Source: Candidatus Pacearchaeota archaeon
GTDB lineage: Archaea; Nanoarchaeota; Nanoarchaeia; Pacearchaeales; GW2011-AR1
Direction of reading: 5' to 3'
Assembly (NCBI GenBank): GCA_002690445.1
Contig: NZER01000141.1
Location: forward strand, 1-10,644
DNA: 10,644 nucleotides
Each line of letters begins with the position of its first letter. The first letter of the stretch is position 1. Shown piece after piece: positions 10,281-10,644 of the stretch. The position numbers and the translations under genes are program-made. The notes beneath the pieces are model-generated. The model was not told where the DNA came from. It saw nothing but the letters and a program-made list of their open reading frames with translations, and did no database searches.

Positions 10281-10644
10281 ATCGGCAATAACTCCGATTG
10301 CGCCGGGCGATACACCACGCCAGTGTGTCGGGCTGTATCCTACGCTGGGTGTGCGTTAGGGTAGCGAGCGGGTGCGGATGTGGGATGGTCGGGCTATAGG
10401 GCGAACAGGTCGCCCAACTCCGCAAAAGGTATCAGGATACCCCATACCGGGCTCCGCCACGCTCGGAACCAGGGCCGCGCGGCGGCCGTGCGCCGCCACG
10501 GCTACGCGGGAGGCGGGAGGCGGGCGATAGGGGCCCCTGGGCCGAGAATCGATCGGGGAAAAATCGCCGCGCTTGACGGCGGGGTGTCGTCGTCGTTGAC
10601 CTAGCTGGGGTAATCTGTATCTCCCAACCTCCCAATCTCCCAAC
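10281..10644. other. Non-coding region with several hairpins after the rep gene
   Basis: No ORF here has a believable start, SD or composition; the open frames are arginine/proline-rich shadows. The region holds perfect or near-perfect stems at 10308-10330 (8 bp with one G.U), 10399-10415 (GGGCGA/TCGCCC), 10428-10441 (GGTATC/GATACC) and competing stems within 10479-10502 (GCGGCG/CGCCGC or GCCGTG/CACGGC). It also has a 7-bp tandem repeat (GGGAGGC x2 at 10508-10521) and a 10-bp palindrome AGGGGCCCCT (10529-10538). None has a U-tract. It could be a structured RNA, a continuation of the origin, or an untranslated leader of a gene beyond the edge. Confidence 0.5.
10621..10644 (+). repeat. 8-bp tandem repeat running off the window edge
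   Basis: Three contiguous units CTCCCAAC, CTCCCAAT, CTCCCAAC fill the last 24 bases. The array is cut by the end of the window, so its true length is unknown. It could be an iteron array, a terminal repeat or a low-complexity tract where an assembly stopped. Confidence 0.7.

Noticed and set aside
10399..10470. tRNA-like appearance (stems followed by TCCGCCA).
   Set aside because: No D-, anticodon- and T-arm arrangement with the conserved GGTTCRA-type loop could be assembled.
9542..10553. CCGAGAATCGAT occurs at 9542 and 10542, exactly 1000 bases apart.
   Set aside because: A few identical 12-mer pairs are expected by chance in 10 kb; flanks do not match and the round spacing has no biological meaning.
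10356..10643. Open - strand frame reaching the right edge, and the + strand frame 10380-10604.
   Set aside because: Both are arginine/proline-rich, lack a good SD and known motifs, and overlap each other in a hairpin-rich GC stretch; they look like shadows.

Overview
This window looks like part of a tailed dsDNA phage or prophage (Caudoviricetes-like). The evidence is tightly packed, overlapping genes, a T7-type primase/helicase, a RusA-type resolvase, an MT-A70 adenine methyltransferase, a RecB-like nuclease, an M15 peptidase and many small unrecognised ORFs. Base composition is moderately GC-rich. The host cannot be fixed from the sequence; the small HTH protein at 9604-9804 recalls regulators I associate with Alphaproteobacteria, which is only a weak hint. 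No integrase, tRNA, CRISPR array or insertion sequence was seen.

Layout. (1) 1-441, + strand: the 3' part of an M15-family peptidase gene, whose stop codon abuts the stop of a convergent gene. (2) 442-1118, - strand: two genes overlapping by one base, a membrane-anchored coiled-coil protein and a small exported-looking protein, possibly a lysis or envelope cassette. An intrinsic terminator that works only in the + direction lies just behind them (1187-1230). (3) 1229-6562, - strand: a replication/recombination operon. In transcription order it holds an unknown protein, a PD-(D/E)XK nuclease, a possible OB-fold ssDNA-binding protein, RusA, a stand-alone RNA polymerase alpha-CTD-like protein, a small HTH protein, a primase zinc ribbon, a TOPRIM-helicase in another reading frame, an MT-A70 methyltransferase, a zinc-ribbon protein and a DUF6378-like protein. 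(4) 6609-9178, - strand: the promoter-proximal accessory part of the same transcription unit. It holds small, often very acidic proteins, a double CxxCxGxG protein and two tiny membrane proteins (58 and 34 aa). (5) 9179-9319: a divergent promoter region with back-to-back -35 boxes and a palindrome. (6) 9320-10280, + strand: a small acidic protein, a strong intrinsic terminator set directly before the next ribosome binding site, a small HTH protein, and a winged-helix replication-initiator-like protein whose gene carries 15-bp iteron-like repeats plus an AT-rich stretch. (7) 10281-10644: no convincing gene, several hairpins, and an 8-bp tandem repeat that runs off the right edge.

The most distinctive structure is in region 4. 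Three gene junctions (78-85 nt each) share one architecture: a TAG stop, a conserved flank, a hairpin whose arms differ in sequence but stay complementary, a second conserved flank, then a GAGGCTAA translation leader. The GAGGCTAA leader occurs six times in total and is tandemly duplicated before the first gene. It resembles in concept the start-associated sequences (SAS/ESAS) described in cluster K mycobacteriophages, but the sequences are different.
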